NCBI RefSeq assembly: GCF_000293885.2 | Contig: NZ_CP010945.1 | Coordinates: 5,104,001-5,168,000 of the forward strand | DNA length: 64,000 bases | Source: Pseudomonas fluorescens NCIMB 11764 | Lineage (GTDB): Bacteria; Pseudomonadota; Gammaproteobacteria; Pseudomonadales; Pseudomonadaceae | Direction: 5' to 3' | Shown here: piece by piece, positions 24,652 to 34,692 of the stretch | Position numbering within the stretch: position 1 is the stretch's first letter | Layout: each line of letters starts with the position of its first letter | Notes under the pieces: model-generated | Told to the model about the DNA's origin: nothing | The model's input: only the letters and a program-made list of their open reading frames with translations | Database searches by the model: none | Made by a program: the position numbers and the translations under genes

Positions 24652-26136
24652 CTACACCGCAGTTTTCGCAACAGACGGACTGGGCCGAACAGAGCACAAC
24701 CCGTAATAAATCAACCCACCCAGCGCCGAACCCGTGAACCAGCCATAGCTGTAGAACCAGCTGAAGGCATCGCTGCCCAACGACAGCAGCGTCAACACCA
24801 CCGGCACACCAAACGCGATAAACCCGCACCAGTTCCACGCCGGATAGACGTCATCGCGATAAAGCCCGGCCAGGTCCAGTTGCTGTTTCTTGATCAGGAA
24901 ATAATCCACCACCATGATCCCGGCGATGGGGCCGAGAAGACTGGAATAGCCCAGCAGCCAGTTCGAATAGACCGTTTCCAGGCTCACATCGGAAACGATC
25001 AGCCCGAGCTTCTTCAGCAGCTCATGCGCCATCAGCACCAGGCCAACCACCCCCGTGAGCATTACCGCCTTGGTGCGGTTGATCACCTTCGGCGCGATGT
25101 TCTGGAAGTCGTTGGTCGGCGAAACAATGTTGGCGGCGGTATTGGTGGAGAGCGTGGCGATGATGATCAGCGCCATGGCCAGCGCGACCCAGACCGGGCT
25201 CTGGATGTGACCGATCAGCGTCACCGGGTCGGACACGGTCACGCCCACCAGCTTGACCGATGCGGCCGTCATCACCACGCCCAGTGAAGCGAACAGGAAC
25301 ATGGTCAGCGGCAGGCCGATGATCTGCCCGACGATCTGGTCCTTCTGACTTTTGGCGTAGCGGCTGAAGTCCGGAATGTTCAGTGACAACGTGGCCCAGA
25401 ACCCGACCATCGCAGTCAGCCCGGCGGCGAAGTAACTGACCACGCTCGCCCCTTCCGGACGCTTGGCCGGGATCGCCATCAATTCGCTCATCGATACGTT
25501 CGGCATGGCCCACACCAGCAGCCCGACACCGACCAGCACCAACAGCGGCGCGGACAGCGTTTCCAGCCATTTGATCGACTCGGCGCCGCGAATCACCACC
25601 CACAGGTTCAAGGCCCAGAACACCATGAAACCGATGACCTCACCCGTGCCGCCGAGGGATTTCCAGCCCTCGAACACCGAGCCCAGGAACAGGTGAATCG
25701 CCAGCCCACCAAACATCGTCTGGATGCCGAACCAGCCACACGCCACCAAGGCGCGAATCAGACAGGGAATGTTGGAGCCCAGAATGCCAAAGGATGAACG
25801 CAGCAGGACGGGAAACGGGATGCCGTATTTGGTGCCGGGGAACGCGTTCAGCGTCAGCGGAATCAACACAATGATGTTGGCAAACAGAATCGCCAGCAGC
25901 GCCTCACCGACGCTCAGGCCGAAGTAAGCGGTCAGCACCCCGCCGAGGGTATAGGTCGGCACGCAGATCGCCATGCCGACCCACAGCGCGGTGATGTGCC
26001 ATTTGTTCCAGGTTCGCTCGCGCACCTTGGTCGGTGCCATATCGTGGTTGTAACGGGGACTGTCGAGGACATCGCTGCCGGCTTCGAGCTCGAACAAGCC
26101 GTCGCGCTCGGTCACTTGCGATCTGATCTGTTGCAT
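24652..26136 (-). CDS. NCS1-family nucleobase/hydantoin transporter
   Basis: This inner-membrane symporter has 494 residues and about twelve TM segments. The N-terminal cytoplasmic lead 'DLDSPRYNHDM'-like segment (here 'VLDSPRYNHDMAPTKVRERTWNKWHITALWVGMAICVPTYTLGG') is the NCS1 signature, followed by 'NIIVLIPLTLNAFPGTKYGIPFPVLLRSSFGILGSNIPCLIRALVACGWFGIQT' with the conserved W-G-Q/W-F-G-I loop. The ATG at 26136 has GGAG at correct spacing. It probably imports uracil, dihydrouracil or allied compounds for the surrounding pathway. It is transcribed away from dihydropyrimidinase across a 554-bp regulatory gap. Confidence 0.9.
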   Translation of the reverse strand: MQQIRSQVTERDGLFELEAGSDVLDSPRYNHDMAPTKVRERTWNKWHITALWVGMAICVPTYTLGGVLTAYFGLSVGEALLAILFANIIVLIPLTLNAFPGTKYGIPFPVLLRSSFGILGSNIPCLIRALVACGWFGIQTMFGGLAIHLFLGSVFEGWKSLGGTGEVIGFMVFWALNLWVVIRGAESIKWLETLSAPLLVLVGVGLLVWAMPNVSMSELMAIPAKRPEGASVVSYFAAGLTAMVGFWATLSLNIPDFSRYAKSQKDQIVGQIIGLPLTMFLFASLGVVMTAASVKLVGVTVSDPVTLIGHIQSPVWVALAMALIIIATLSTNTAANIVSPTNDFQNIAPKVINRTKAVMLTGVVGLVLMAHELLKKLGLIVSDVSLETVYSNWLLGYSSLLGPIAGIMVVDYFLIKKQQLDLAGLYRDDVYPAWNWCGFIAFGVPVVLTLLSLGSDAFSWFYSYGWFTGSALGGLIYYGLCSVRPSPSVAKTAV

Positions 26137-26466
26137 GGCCGCTCCACTGTTCTTTGAATTATTTTTTGCTCAACAAGGGGCTGGTGGCATCAATAAACGT
26201 GCCGGGCACCCCGATTGCGCATCGGGCAGTTCCATAAAAACTTCGTAAAGCACTGATGTTTATCAGCTTTATTTATATACCTGGTGAGTCCTCGGTGACT
26301 TGCCTGTTTCCTCAGGCTAAAAGGCCAGGCCAGTGGTCCGAACCGTCAGGACTCAATCTGGTGCGTCGATCTTTTTTTCAAAGTTGCGCATCAACCATAG
26401 ACCATCCTCAAGCGGCTGATTTCACATAAGAAATCTTGACCATTTTTGGAACCTGTCAAGTGCGTC

Positions 26467-26492
26467 AAAATGGTGAGAGGCCTCACCATTTT
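26467..26492. promoter_or_regulatory. Palindromic operator candidate 1 in the pyrimidine locus
   Basis: AAAATGGTGAG (26467-26477) is perfectly inverted as CTCACCATTTT (26482-26492) around AGGC. It lies in the gap between the divergent transporter and dihydropyrimidinase genes. It is not the RutR consensus I know (TTGACCA-N2-TGGTCAA), although 'TTGACCATTTTTGG' occurs about 30 bp to the left. Confidence 0.65.
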
Positions 26493-26590
26493 GGTGATTA
26501 ATCGTTTTAGTACTTATATTTCAAATACTTAAATCAGTTATATGCTTATAAAAATTATTCTTGCTGATTCCACGAACTCATACTAGTTTC

Positions 26591-26616
26591 TATTCCTGAC
26601 AGTGTTGACAGGAATA
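26591..26616. promoter_or_regulatory. Palindromic operator candidate 2 in the pyrimidine locus
   Basis: TATTCCTG (26591-26598) and CAGGAATA (26609-26616) are inverted arms, with an inner CA..TG pair, centred about 87 bp before the dihydropyrimidinase ATG. The 26500-26590 stretch just upstream is AT-rich and may hold the promoter. No gene was found in the 554-bp gap. Confidence 0.6.
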
Positions 26617-26651
26617 CTCCTGTCTACGCCTGCTTCATATAAAACATTTAG

Positions 26652-28130
<1,479 letters not shown>

Positions 28131-28138
28131 TCTGCCCC

Positions 28139-28168
28139 CTGTGGCGAGGGTGCTTGCTCCCTCGCCAC
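28139..28168. repeat. REP-like element between hydA and preT
   Basis: GTGGCGAGGGTGCTTGCTCCCTCGCCAC forms a hairpin in the 100-bp gap before preT. Placed inside an operon it may modulate downstream expression. Confidence 0.75.
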
Positions 28169-28233
28169 TGGGTGATGCAAAAAAGCCAATGCCCACCAGA
28201 GGCAGTTACCTCAATAACCGTGAGGCCAACACC

Positions 28234-29601
28234 GTGATCAAGTCCCTGAACCACCTCCCGCATCCCTACGAGAATGCGGCCGACCTCGCTGGTCATTTCA
28301 CCGACCTGGCGCCGCCGCTCAACGACCGCCAGGCACATCTGGAAGCCTCGCGCTGCCTGTATTGCTATGACGCGCCGTGCGTGAATGCCTGTCCGAGCGA
28401 CATCGACATTCCCTCGTTCATCCGCAATATCCATCAGGACAACGTGCAAGGCGCGGCGCAGAAAATCCTCTCGGCGAACATCCTCGGCGGCAGTTGCGCC
28501 CGGGTCTGTCCGACGGAAATCCTTTGCCAGCAAGCCTGCGTGCGCAACAACGCCCATGAATGCGCGCCGGTACTGATCGGCCTGCTACAGCGCTACGCCG
28601 TGGACAATGCGCACTTCAGCGAACACCCCTTCCCTCGCGCCGCAACCACCGGCAAGCGCATCGCCGTGGTCGGTGCCGGTCCGGCCGGTTTGTCCTGCGC
28701 CCATCGCAGCGCCATGCATGGGCATGACGTGGTGATTTTCGAAGCACGGGAAAAGGCTGGTGGCCTCAACGAATACGGGATCGCCAAGTACAAACTGGTG
28801 GACGATTACGCGCAGAAGGAACTGGACTTCCTGCTGCAGATCGGTGGCATCGAAATCCGTCACGGACAAAAACTCGGCGAAAACCTGACCCTCAGCGAGC
28901 TGCATCAACAATTCGACGCAGTGTTCCTCGGACTTGGCCTCAACGCCAGCAAACAGCTTGGGCTGGCCCGCGAAGATGCACCGGGCTTGCTCCCCGCCAC
29001 TGAATACATCCGTGAATTGCGCCAGGCCGATGATCTGACACAACTGCCTTTGGCCAACCGCTGCATCGTCCTCGGTGCCGGCAACACCGCCATCGACATG
29101 GCCGTGCAAATGGCCCGCCTCGGCGCGCATGACGTGAATCTGGTGTATCGCCGCGGCGTCGAGGACATGGGCGCCACCCACCACGAACAAGACATCGCCA
29201 AAGCCAATCAGGTGCGCTTGCTGACCTGGGCGCAACCCGAAGAAGTGCTGCTCGACGATCGAGGCAACGTGCGCGGCATGCGCTTCGCTCGCACGCACCT
29301 GGTGGAAGGTCGCCTGCAAACCACCGGCGAAACCTTCGAACTGGCGGCCGATGCGATTTTCAAAGCCATCGGCCAGGCCTTCGACTCGAGCGCTCTTGGC
29401 GATCCGCTGGCTCGCGAACTCAAGCGTTCGGGCGATCGGATTCAAGTCGATGAACACCTGCGCACCAGCATTCCGGGCGTGTATGCCGGCGGCGACTGCA
29501 CCAGCCTCGATCAGGACCTCACCGTGCAAGCAGTGCAGCACGGCAAACTGGCGGCCGAGGCCATCAACGCTCAACTGATGCTCAACGTGGAGGCTGCGTA
29601 A
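28234..29601 (+). CDS. preT: NAD-dependent dihydropyrimidine dehydrogenase, PreT subunit
   Basis: PreT is the flavoprotein partner of PreA; together they reduce uracil and thymine with NAD(P)H. The GTG at 28234, with TGAGG upstream, gives 455 residues (VIKSLNHLPHPYENAADLAGHF). The longer frame to 28141 would start inside a REP element and is rejected. Fe-S cysteines are in 'CLYCYDAPCVNACP' and 'CARVCPTEILCQQAC'. The FAD site is 'RIAVVGAGPAGLSCAHR', the NAD site 'CIVLGAGNTAIDMAVQMA', and the C-terminus 'GVYAGGDCTSLDQDLTVQAVQHGKLAAEAI' is of GltD-like type. The preA ATG follows the stop directly. Confidence 0.93.
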   Translation: MIKSLNHLPHPYENAADLAGHFTDLAPPLNDRQAHLEASRCLYCYDAPCVNACPSDIDIPSFIRNIHQDNVQGAAQKILSANILGGSCARVCPTEILCQQACVRNNAHECAPVLIGLLQRYAVDNAHFSEHPFPRAATTGKRIAVVGAGPAGLSCAHRSAMHGHDVVIFEAREKAGGLNEYGIAKYKLVDDYAQKELDFLLQIGGIEIRHGQKLGENLTLSELHQQFDAVFLGLGLNASKQLGLAREDAPGLLPATEYIRELRQADDLTQLPLANRCIVLGAGNTAIDMAVQMARLGAHDVNLVYRRGVEDMGATHHEQDIAKANQVRLLTWAQPEEVLLDDRGNVRGMRFARTHLVEGRLQTTGETFELAADAIFKAIGQAFDSSALGDPLARELKRSGDRIQVDEHLRTSIPGVYAGGDCTSLDQDLTVQAVQHGKLAAEAINAQLMLNVEAA

Positions 29602-30876
29602 ATGGCCGATCTTTCGATTGTCTTCGCCGGCATCAAAAGCCCCAACCCGTTCTGGCTGGCCTCCGCGCCACCGACCGACAAAGCCTACAACGTGGTCCGC
29701 GCCTTCGAAGCCGGTTGGGGGGGCGTGGTCTGGAAAACCCTGGGTGAAGACCCGGCGGCGGTCAACGTGTCCTCGCGCTACTCGGCGCACTTCGGGGCCA
29801 ACCGTGAAGTGTTGGGTTTCAACAACATTGAGCTGATTACCGACCGTTCGCTGGAGATCAACCTGCGGGAAATCACCCAGGTCAAAAAAGACTGGCCGGA
29901 TCGGGCGTTGATTGTGTCGCTGATGGTGCCCTGCGTCGAAGAATCGTGGAAATACATCCTGCCGCTGGTGGAAGCCACCGGTGCCGATGGCATCGAACTG
30001 AATTTCGGTTGTCCGCACGGCATGCCGGAACGGGGCATGGGCGCGGCGGTCGGTCAGGTGCCGGAGTATGTCGAGCAGGTCACGCGCTGGTGCAAGACGT
30101 ATTGCTCGCTGCCGGTGATCGTCAAGCTGACGCCGAACATCACCGACATCCGCGTCGCCGCCCGTGCGGCCCATCGCGGTGGTGCCGACGCGGTGTCGCT
30201 GATCAACACCATCAACTCGATCACCAGCGTCAACCTGGAGCGCATGGTCGCCAACCCCACCGTCGGCAGCCAAAGCACCCACGGCGGTTATTGCGGTTCG
30301 GCGGTGAAGCCGATTGCGCTGAACATGGTCGCCGAGATTGCCCGCGATCCGCAGACGCAAGGCTTGCCGATCTCCGGCATCGGCGGCATTGGCAACTGGC
30401 GCGATGCGGCGGAATTCATCGCGCTGGGCAGCGGCTCGGTGCAGGTGTGCACGGCGGCGATGCTGCATGGTTTCCGGATTGTCGAGGAAATGAAGGACGG
30501 TTTGTCACGCTGGATGGACAGTCAGGGTTACGCCAGCGTGTCGGAATTTTCCGGGCGCGCGGTGGGCAATACTACCGATTGGAAGTACCTGGACATCAAC
30601 TATCAGGTCATTGCGAAGATTGACCAGGAAGCGTGTATCGGCTGCGGGCGTTGCCATATTGCCTGCGAAGACACGTCCCATCAGGCCGTGGCCAGTCTCA
30701 AGCAGGCGGACGGTACGCATAAATATGAAGTCATCGACGAGGAGTGCGTGGGCTGCAATTTGTGCCAGATCACTTGCCCGGTACAGGACTGCATAGAGAT
30801 GGTGCCGATGGAGAACGGGAAGCCGTTTCTGGACTGGAATCATGATCCGAGGAATCCGTATCACGTTGCGGTCTGA
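29602..30876 (+). CDS. preA: NAD-dependent dihydropyrimidine dehydrogenase, PreA subunit
   Basis: This is the catalytic subunit of dihydropyrimidine dehydrogenase, 424 residues. The N-terminal FMN barrel of the dihydroorotate dehydrogenase type holds 'GIKSPNPFWLASAPPTDK', 'IELNFGCPHGMPERGMGAAVGQ', 'VIVKLTPNITDI' and 'ISGIGGIGNWRDAAEFIALGSGSVQVCTAAM'. The C-terminal domain carries two 4Fe-4S motifs, 'CIGCGRCHIACEDTSHQ' and 'CVGCNLCQITCPVQDC'. It is translationally adjacent to preT. Electrons run from NAD(P)H through PreT FAD and the clusters to FMN and the pyrimidine. Confidence 0.95.
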   Translation: MADLSIVFAGIKSPNPFWLASAPPTDKAYNVVRAFEAGWGGVVWKTLGEDPAAVNVSSRYSAHFGANREVLGFNNIELITDRSLEINLREITQVKKDWPDRALIVSLMVPCVEESWKYILPLVEATGADGIELNFGCPHGMPERGMGAAVGQVPEYVEQVTRWCKTYCSLPVIVKLTPNITDIRVAARAAHRGGADAVSLINTINSITSVNLERMVANPTVGSQSTHGGYCGSAVKPIALNMVAEIARDPQTQGLPISGIGGIGNWRDAAEFIALGSGSVQVCTAAMLHGFRIVEEMKDGLSRWMDSQGYASVSEFSGRAVGNTTDWKYLDINYQVIAKIDQEACIGCGRCHIACEDTSHQAVASLKQADGTHKYEVIDEECVGCNLCQITCPVQDCIEMVPMENGKPFLDWNHDPRNPYHVAV

Positions 30877-30895
30877 AATCTTCGGCGCCTGAACT

Positions 30896-30972
30896 GACGC
30901 CATCGCGAGCAGGCTCGCTCCTACATTTGAAATGCATTCCAATGTGGGAGCGAGCCTGCTCGCGATGAGGCC
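30896..30972. repeat. REP pair (facing)
   Basis: 'ATCGCGAGCAGGCTCGCTCCTAC' and its inverse 'GTGGGAGCGAGCCTGCTCGCGATG' flank a 25-bp AT-rich spacer between the convergent preA and tetR genes, where the pair may act as a terminator. Confidence 0.88.
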
Positions 30973-30991
30973 GGCAGCACCACTCGAGATT

Positions 30992-31612
30992 TTAAGGCTC
31001 CAGACCGATCCCCCGCAAAATCACACTCGTCACCGTCTGCACCGCCCGCTCGAACTGCATGTCCGACAGCGGCTGATGATCGTTCAGGATATTCACCTGA
31101 TGATCAAAGTCAGCGTAATGCTGGGTCGAGGCCCAGATCATGTACAGCAGGCTTGAAGGCTCCACCGGCAAGATGCGTTTGTCGTCCACCCACTGGCGAA
31201 TTTTCGCCTCTTTCATCTTGGCCCAGTCGTACAGGCTGACGTCCAGTTTCTCACCCAACGTCGGTGCGCCGTGGATGATTTCATTGGCCCAGACTTTCGA
31301 GCCGTAAGGCCGGCTGCGGGAGTGGTTCATCTTGGCGCGGATGTAGCTGCTGAGCACCACGCGCGGATCATCGAACATCTCGAAACACAGGGCGTCCTGC
31401 TTCCACACCTCCAGCAAATCGAACAGCACGGCGCTGTACAATTCGGTCTTGGTGCTGAAGTAGTAATGCAGGTTGGAACGCGGCAGTTGCACTTCGGCGG
31501 CGATGTCGGCCATGGCGGTGCCGCCGAAGCCTTTTTCGGCAAAGACCTTTTCGGCCCCGAGCAGGATTTTTTCGACGTTACTGCGGCGAATCTCGATCTT
31601 GTGATTGCCCAT
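30992..31612 (-). CDS. RutR-like TetR-family regulator
   Basis: From the ATG at 31612 (MGNHKIEIRRSNVEKILLGAEKVFAEKGF), with CAGGGAG upstream, the protein is 206 residues. The HTH (about 10-58) contains 'GGTAMADIAAEVQLPRSNLHYYFSTKTELYSAVL', characteristic of the RutR group (the N-L-H-Y-Y-F phrase). The C-terminal ligand domain includes 'MNHSRSRPYGSKVWANEIIHGAP' and 'YMIWASTQHYADFDHQV', also RutR-like; in RutR this pocket binds uracil or thymine. It is convergent with preA and most likely controls this pyrimidine locus. The operator is uncertain; see the palindromes at 26467 and 26591. Confidence 0.87.
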   Translation of the reverse strand: MGNHKIEIRRSNVEKILLGAEKVFAEKGFGGTAMADIAAEVQLPRSNLHYYFSTKTELYSAVLFDLLEVWKQDALCFEMFDDPRVVLSSYIRAKMNHSRSRPYGSKVWANEIIHGAPTLGEKLDVSLYDWAKMKEAKIRQWVDDKRILPVEPSSLLYMIWASTQHYADFDHQVNILNDHQPLSDMQFERAVQTVTSVILRGIGLEP

Positions 31613-31757
31613 GGGGGCTCCCTGGCAACAGCGTTGCTCAAGACTAGCATCCGCTCTACCTCGCGGCGACATCGGAAAACGAAACTTCGTACCACCACCC
31701 GCTAACGCTCGCAGTTAACTGTCGCCCTTCTTCGAACCTGCCTCTGAGATCTCCGCG

Positions 31758-31945
31758 ATGCTTTTCAAGAAATCCCTCTCCATCGCCGTCCTCCTCGGCT
31801 CGCTGCTCGCCGCCTCGTCGGTATTTGCCACGCCCATCTGAAAGGCCAGCCCCCGGCCGCTGACAGCACCGTGAGTGCACCGTCGGACTTGCGTCGGTCG
31901 ACACCCATAAAAGCGAAGGCGCGTACAGCTTCAAGGTTGACGGGT
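31758..31945 (+). pseudogene. copC: copC remnant (periplasmic copper-binding protein)
   Basis: A signal peptide (MLFKKSLSIAVLLGSLLAASSVFA) runs into TGA at 31839 because of a one-base loss. Restoring one base gives 'HAHLKGQPPAADSTVSAPSDLR', the CopC N-terminus (conserved His after the signal cleavage and 'AADSTVSAP..LRL'). About 60 central codons are then missing and the frame resumes as 'VSVDTHKSEGAYSFKV', the CopC C-terminus. So this is a copper-resistance gene with a frameshift and a large internal deletion. A copD remnant follows. Not expressed as a working protein. Confidence 0.72.
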
Positions 31946-31950
31946 CACTC

Positions 31951-32105
31951 ATGACGAGCGCGCTGGTGCTGTGCCGTTTCCTGCATTTTGCGGTTGGTGC
32001 TGTTCAATCGGTTGCAGATCAAGGATTGCGGAATGGTTGGTGGGGATGGGCGCAGTGGCTGCGGTCTCCCTCCTGGGCACCATGCCTCCCATGATTTCTA
32101 GCTGA
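31951..32105 (+). pseudogene. copD: copD remnant (copper-resistance membrane protein)
   Basis: The start reads 'MTSALVLCRFLHFAV', a CopD-like N-terminus, then breaks with a frame change. The end, in another frame, reads 'GAVAAVSLLGTMPPMIS' followed by TGA, like a CopD C-terminal membrane segment. Only about 50 of the usual some 300 codons remain. It follows the copC remnant as in normal copCD operons. The identification is from recalled family patterns and needs a profile search. Confidence 0.55.
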
Positions 32106-32177
32106 CAGCACAATCCCCAAGTCATCGTATAACTTCCGATTGACAACCCGCTAAACCCTCGCAAATAATCGCCCTAA

Positions 32178-32206
32178 TGTTGTACGACGACGTATGACAA
32201 CAATAA
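32178..32206. promoter_or_regulatory. Operator-like site before the OprD gene
   Basis: TGTTGTACGACG..GTATGACAACA is an imperfect palindrome (32178-32202) followed by ATAA. A related arrangement (ATACGACAACC.TACAAC then TGACAACAATAA) lies at 33766-33801 before udh, suggesting one regulator for both. Confidence 0.5.
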
Positions 32207-32235
32207 AAACAACAAGAAACATCGGGAGCGTCACA

Positions 32236-33537
32236 GTGAGCAAGCACGTCCGTAATTCCTTCGCCTGCACCCCTCGCCCAACCTTCGTACGCCGCAATAC
32301 CCTGAGCCTGATCGGTTGCAGCAGCCTGGCCGTACTCGCCATGCCCATGATCAGCAACGCCGAAGGATTCGTCGATGACGCCAAGGCCACGCTGAACCTG
32401 CGCAACGCCTACTTCAATCGCAACTACACCAATCCGGCCTACCCTCAAGGCAAGGCTGAAGAGTGGACGCAAAGCTTCATCCTCGACGCCAAATCCGGCT
32501 TCACTCCGGGCCCGGTCGGCTTCGGCGTGGATGTGCTCGGCTTGTACTCGCAGAAACTCGACGGCGGCAAAGGCACGGGCGGCACCCAGTTGCTGCCGAT
32601 TCACGATGACGGCCGCCCGGCGGACAATTTCGGCCGGATGGGCGTGGCGCTGAAAGGCAAAGTCTCGAAGACCGAATTGAAAGTCGGGGAATGGATGCCG
32701 GTGCTGCCGATCCTGCGCTCTGACGATGGTCGCTCTCTGCCGCAAACCTTTCGTGGCGGCCAGGTGACGTCCACCGAGATCAGCGGCCTGACGCTCTACG
32801 GCGGCCAGTTCCGCCAGAACAGCCCGCGTAACGATGCGAGCATGGAAGACATGTTCATGAACGGCAAATCGGCGGCCTTTACCTCGGACCGCTTCAACTT
32901 CGGCGGCGGTGAATATGCGTTCAACGAAAAACGTACCCAGGTCGGTGTCTGGTACGCGGAACTCAGCGATATCTATCAGCAGCAGTATTTCAACCTGAGC
33001 CACAGCCAGCCAATCGGCGACTGGACCCTGGGCGCCAATCTCGGTTACTTCATCGGCAAGGAAGACGGCAGCGCCCTGGCCGGCGACCTCGACAACAAAA
33101 CCGCGTTCGCCATGCTCTCGGCCAAGTACGGCGGCAGCACGTTCTATGTCGGCCTGCAGAAACTCAGCGGCGACGATGTCTGGATGCGCGTCAACGGCAC
33201 GAGCGGCGGCACCCTGGCCAACGACAGCTACAACTCCAGCTACGACAATGCCAAGGAGAAATCCTGGCAGCTGCGTCATGACTACAACTTCGTGGCGCTC
33301 GGCATTCCCGGCCTGACGATGATGAACCGCTACATCAGCGGCGATAACGTGCACACAGGGGTGATTACCGATGGCAAGGAATGGGGTCGCGAATCGGAAC
33401 TGGCCTACACCGTCCAGAGCGGCCCGCTGAAAAACCTCAACGTCAAATGGCGCAACGCGAGCATCCGCAAAGACTTCAGCACCAATGAATTCGATGAGAA
33501 CCGGATTTTCGTCAGCTATCCGATTTCGTTGCTGTAA
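32236..33537 (+). CDS. OprD-family outer-membrane porin
   Basis: The GTG at 32236 after CGGGAGCG gives 433 residues. It has a long signal sequence (basic lead 'SKHVRNSFACTPRPTFVRRNTLSLIGCSSLAVLAMPMISNA') and a mature start 'EGFVDDAKATLNLRNAYFNRNYTNPAYPQGKAEEWTQSFILDAKSGFTPGPVGFGVDVLGLYSQKLD', diagnostic of OprD/OccD-OccK porins. The C-terminus 'NRIFVSYPISLL' is a beta-barrel end. Specific uptake is likely for small acids; with udh and a lactonase downstream, a sugar acid (glucarate or galacturonate type) is the inferred substrate. Confidence 0.93.
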   Translation: MSKHVRNSFACTPRPTFVRRNTLSLIGCSSLAVLAMPMISNAEGFVDDAKATLNLRNAYFNRNYTNPAYPQGKAEEWTQSFILDAKSGFTPGPVGFGVDVLGLYSQKLDGGKGTGGTQLLPIHDDGRPADNFGRMGVALKGKVSKTELKVGEWMPVLPILRSDDGRSLPQTFRGGQVTSTEISGLTLYGGQFRQNSPRNDASMEDMFMNGKSAAFTSDRFNFGGGEYAFNEKRTQVGVWYAELSDIYQQQYFNLSHSQPIGDWTLGANLGYFIGKEDGSALAGDLDNKTAFAMLSAKYGGSTFYVGLQKLSGDDVWMRVNGTSGGTLANDSYNSSYDNAKEKSWQLRHDYNFVALGIPGLTMMNRYISGDNVHTGVITDGKEWGRESELAYTVQSGPLKNLNVKWRNASIRKDFSTNEFDENRIFVSYPISLL

Positions 33538-33559
33538 AACCTTTTGAAGCCTGGACAAC

Positions 33560-33685
33560 TCTGTGGCGAGGGAGCTTGCTCCCGCTCGGCTGCGAAGCAG
33601 TGGCAAAACCGGACAATCCAGTCTTGCTGAAGGATTGCAGGGGCCGCTTCGCGCCCCAGCGGGAGCGAGCTCCCTCGCCACAGTT
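33560..33685. repeat. REP pair (inverted)
   Basis: 'CTGTGGCGAGGGAGCTTGCTCCCGCTCGG' and its inverse 'AGCGGGAGCGAGCTCCCTCGCCACAG' surround about 70 bp. It lies between the porin gene and udh. Confidence 0.88.
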
Positions 33686-33820
33686 GGGCGCTTGACAACC
33701 CTCCGTCCATTTCCACCAAAGTCGCGTTGACAAGACCCGGAAAGCCTAACGATACTCCGACCAAGTCATACGACAACCTACAACGATTCTGACAACAATA
33801 ATTTGCGTCCAGGAACTGCC

Positions 33821-34639
33821 ATGACCACTACGCCCAACGCCCCTTTCAATCGCCTGCTGCTGACCGGTGCCGCCGGTGGCCTCGGTAAAGTCCTGCGCGA
33901 AAGCCTGCGGCCTTACGCCAACGTGATTCGCCTGTCGGACATCGCTGACATCGCCCCCGCCATCGATGATCGCGAAGAAGTCGTGACCTGCGACCTCGCG
34001 GACAAGCAAGCCGTGCATCAACTGGTGGAAGGCGTGGATGCGATCCTGCACTTCGGCGGCGTTTCGACGGAACATTCGTTCGAAGACATCCTCGGCGCCA
34101 ACATTTGCGGTGTATTCCACATCTATGAAGCCGCACGCCGCCATGGCGTGAAGCGGGTGATTTTCGCCAGTTCCAACCACGTCATCGGTTTCTACAAACA
34201 GGATGAAGTGATCGACGCCCACTCCCCTCGCCGCCCGGACAGCTACTACGGCTTGTCCAAGTCCTACGGTGAGGACATGGCCAGTTTCTACTTCGATCGC
34301 TATGGCATCGAGACCGTCAGCATCCGCATCGGCTCTTCGTTCCCGGAACCGCAAAACCGCCGGATGATGAGCACCTGGCTGAGTTTCGGCGACCTGACCC
34401 ATTTGATCGAACGCGCCCTGTACGCCCCTGGTGTCGGCCACACCGTGGTCTACGGCGCCTCCGACAACAAGAAGGTCTGGTGGGATAACCGCTATGCTAC
34501 CGCCCTGGGTTACGTACCAAAGGACACGTCTGAAGTGTTCCGCGACAAAGTCGAAGCCCAGCCGATGCCGGCCGCAGATGACCCGGCCATGGTTTATCAG
34601 GGTGGTGCCTTCGTCACGTCCGGCCCGTTCGGCGACTGA
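33821..34639 (+). CDS. udh: Uronate dehydrogenase
   Basis: This NAD-dependent enzyme oxidises D-glucuronate and D-galacturonate to the aldarolactones. The ATG at 33821 has AGGAACTG upstream and gives 272 residues. The extended SDR features are 'LLLTGAAGGLGKVLRESL' (Gly-rich loop), 'DLADKQAVHQLVEGVDAILHFGGVSTE', Ser/Asn in 'VIFASSNHVIGFYKQD', and Y-x3-K in 'YYGLSKSYGED', then 'SIRIGSSFPEPQNRRMMSTWLSFGDLTHLIERAL'. These match characterised Udh proteins. The SMP-30 lactonase gene next to it would open the lactone product. Confidence 0.92.
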   Translation: MTTTPNAPFNRLLLTGAAGGLGKVLRESLRPYANVIRLSDIADIAPAIDDREEVVTCDLADKQAVHQLVEGVDAILHFGGVSTEHSFEDILGANICGVFHIYEAARRHGVKRVIFASSNHVIGFYKQDEVIDAHSPRRPDSYYGLSKSYGEDMASFYFDRYGIETVSIRIGSSFPEPQNRRMMSTWLSFGDLTHLIERALYAPGVGHTVVYGASDNKKVWWDNRYATALGYVPKDTSEVFRDKVEAQPMPAADDPAMVYQGGAFVTSGPFGD

Positions 34640-34692
34640 CCCCATTCGTTTCACTTGATCTCCACAACAAAAAACCAAGGGAATGAGTCGCC

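Noticed and set aside
26430..26445. TTGACCATTTTTGG as a full RutR operator
   Set aside because: Only one half-site is clear. The second half is missing, so it is not called as a site.
28585..30468. 627-codon open frame antisense to preT/preA
   Set aside because: His/Arg-rich shadow of two well-supported genes.
31656..31952. 98-codon minus-strand frame opposite the copC remnant
   Set aside because: Plus-strand frameshift-corrected reading gives CopC-like sequence. The minus frame is composition-driven.
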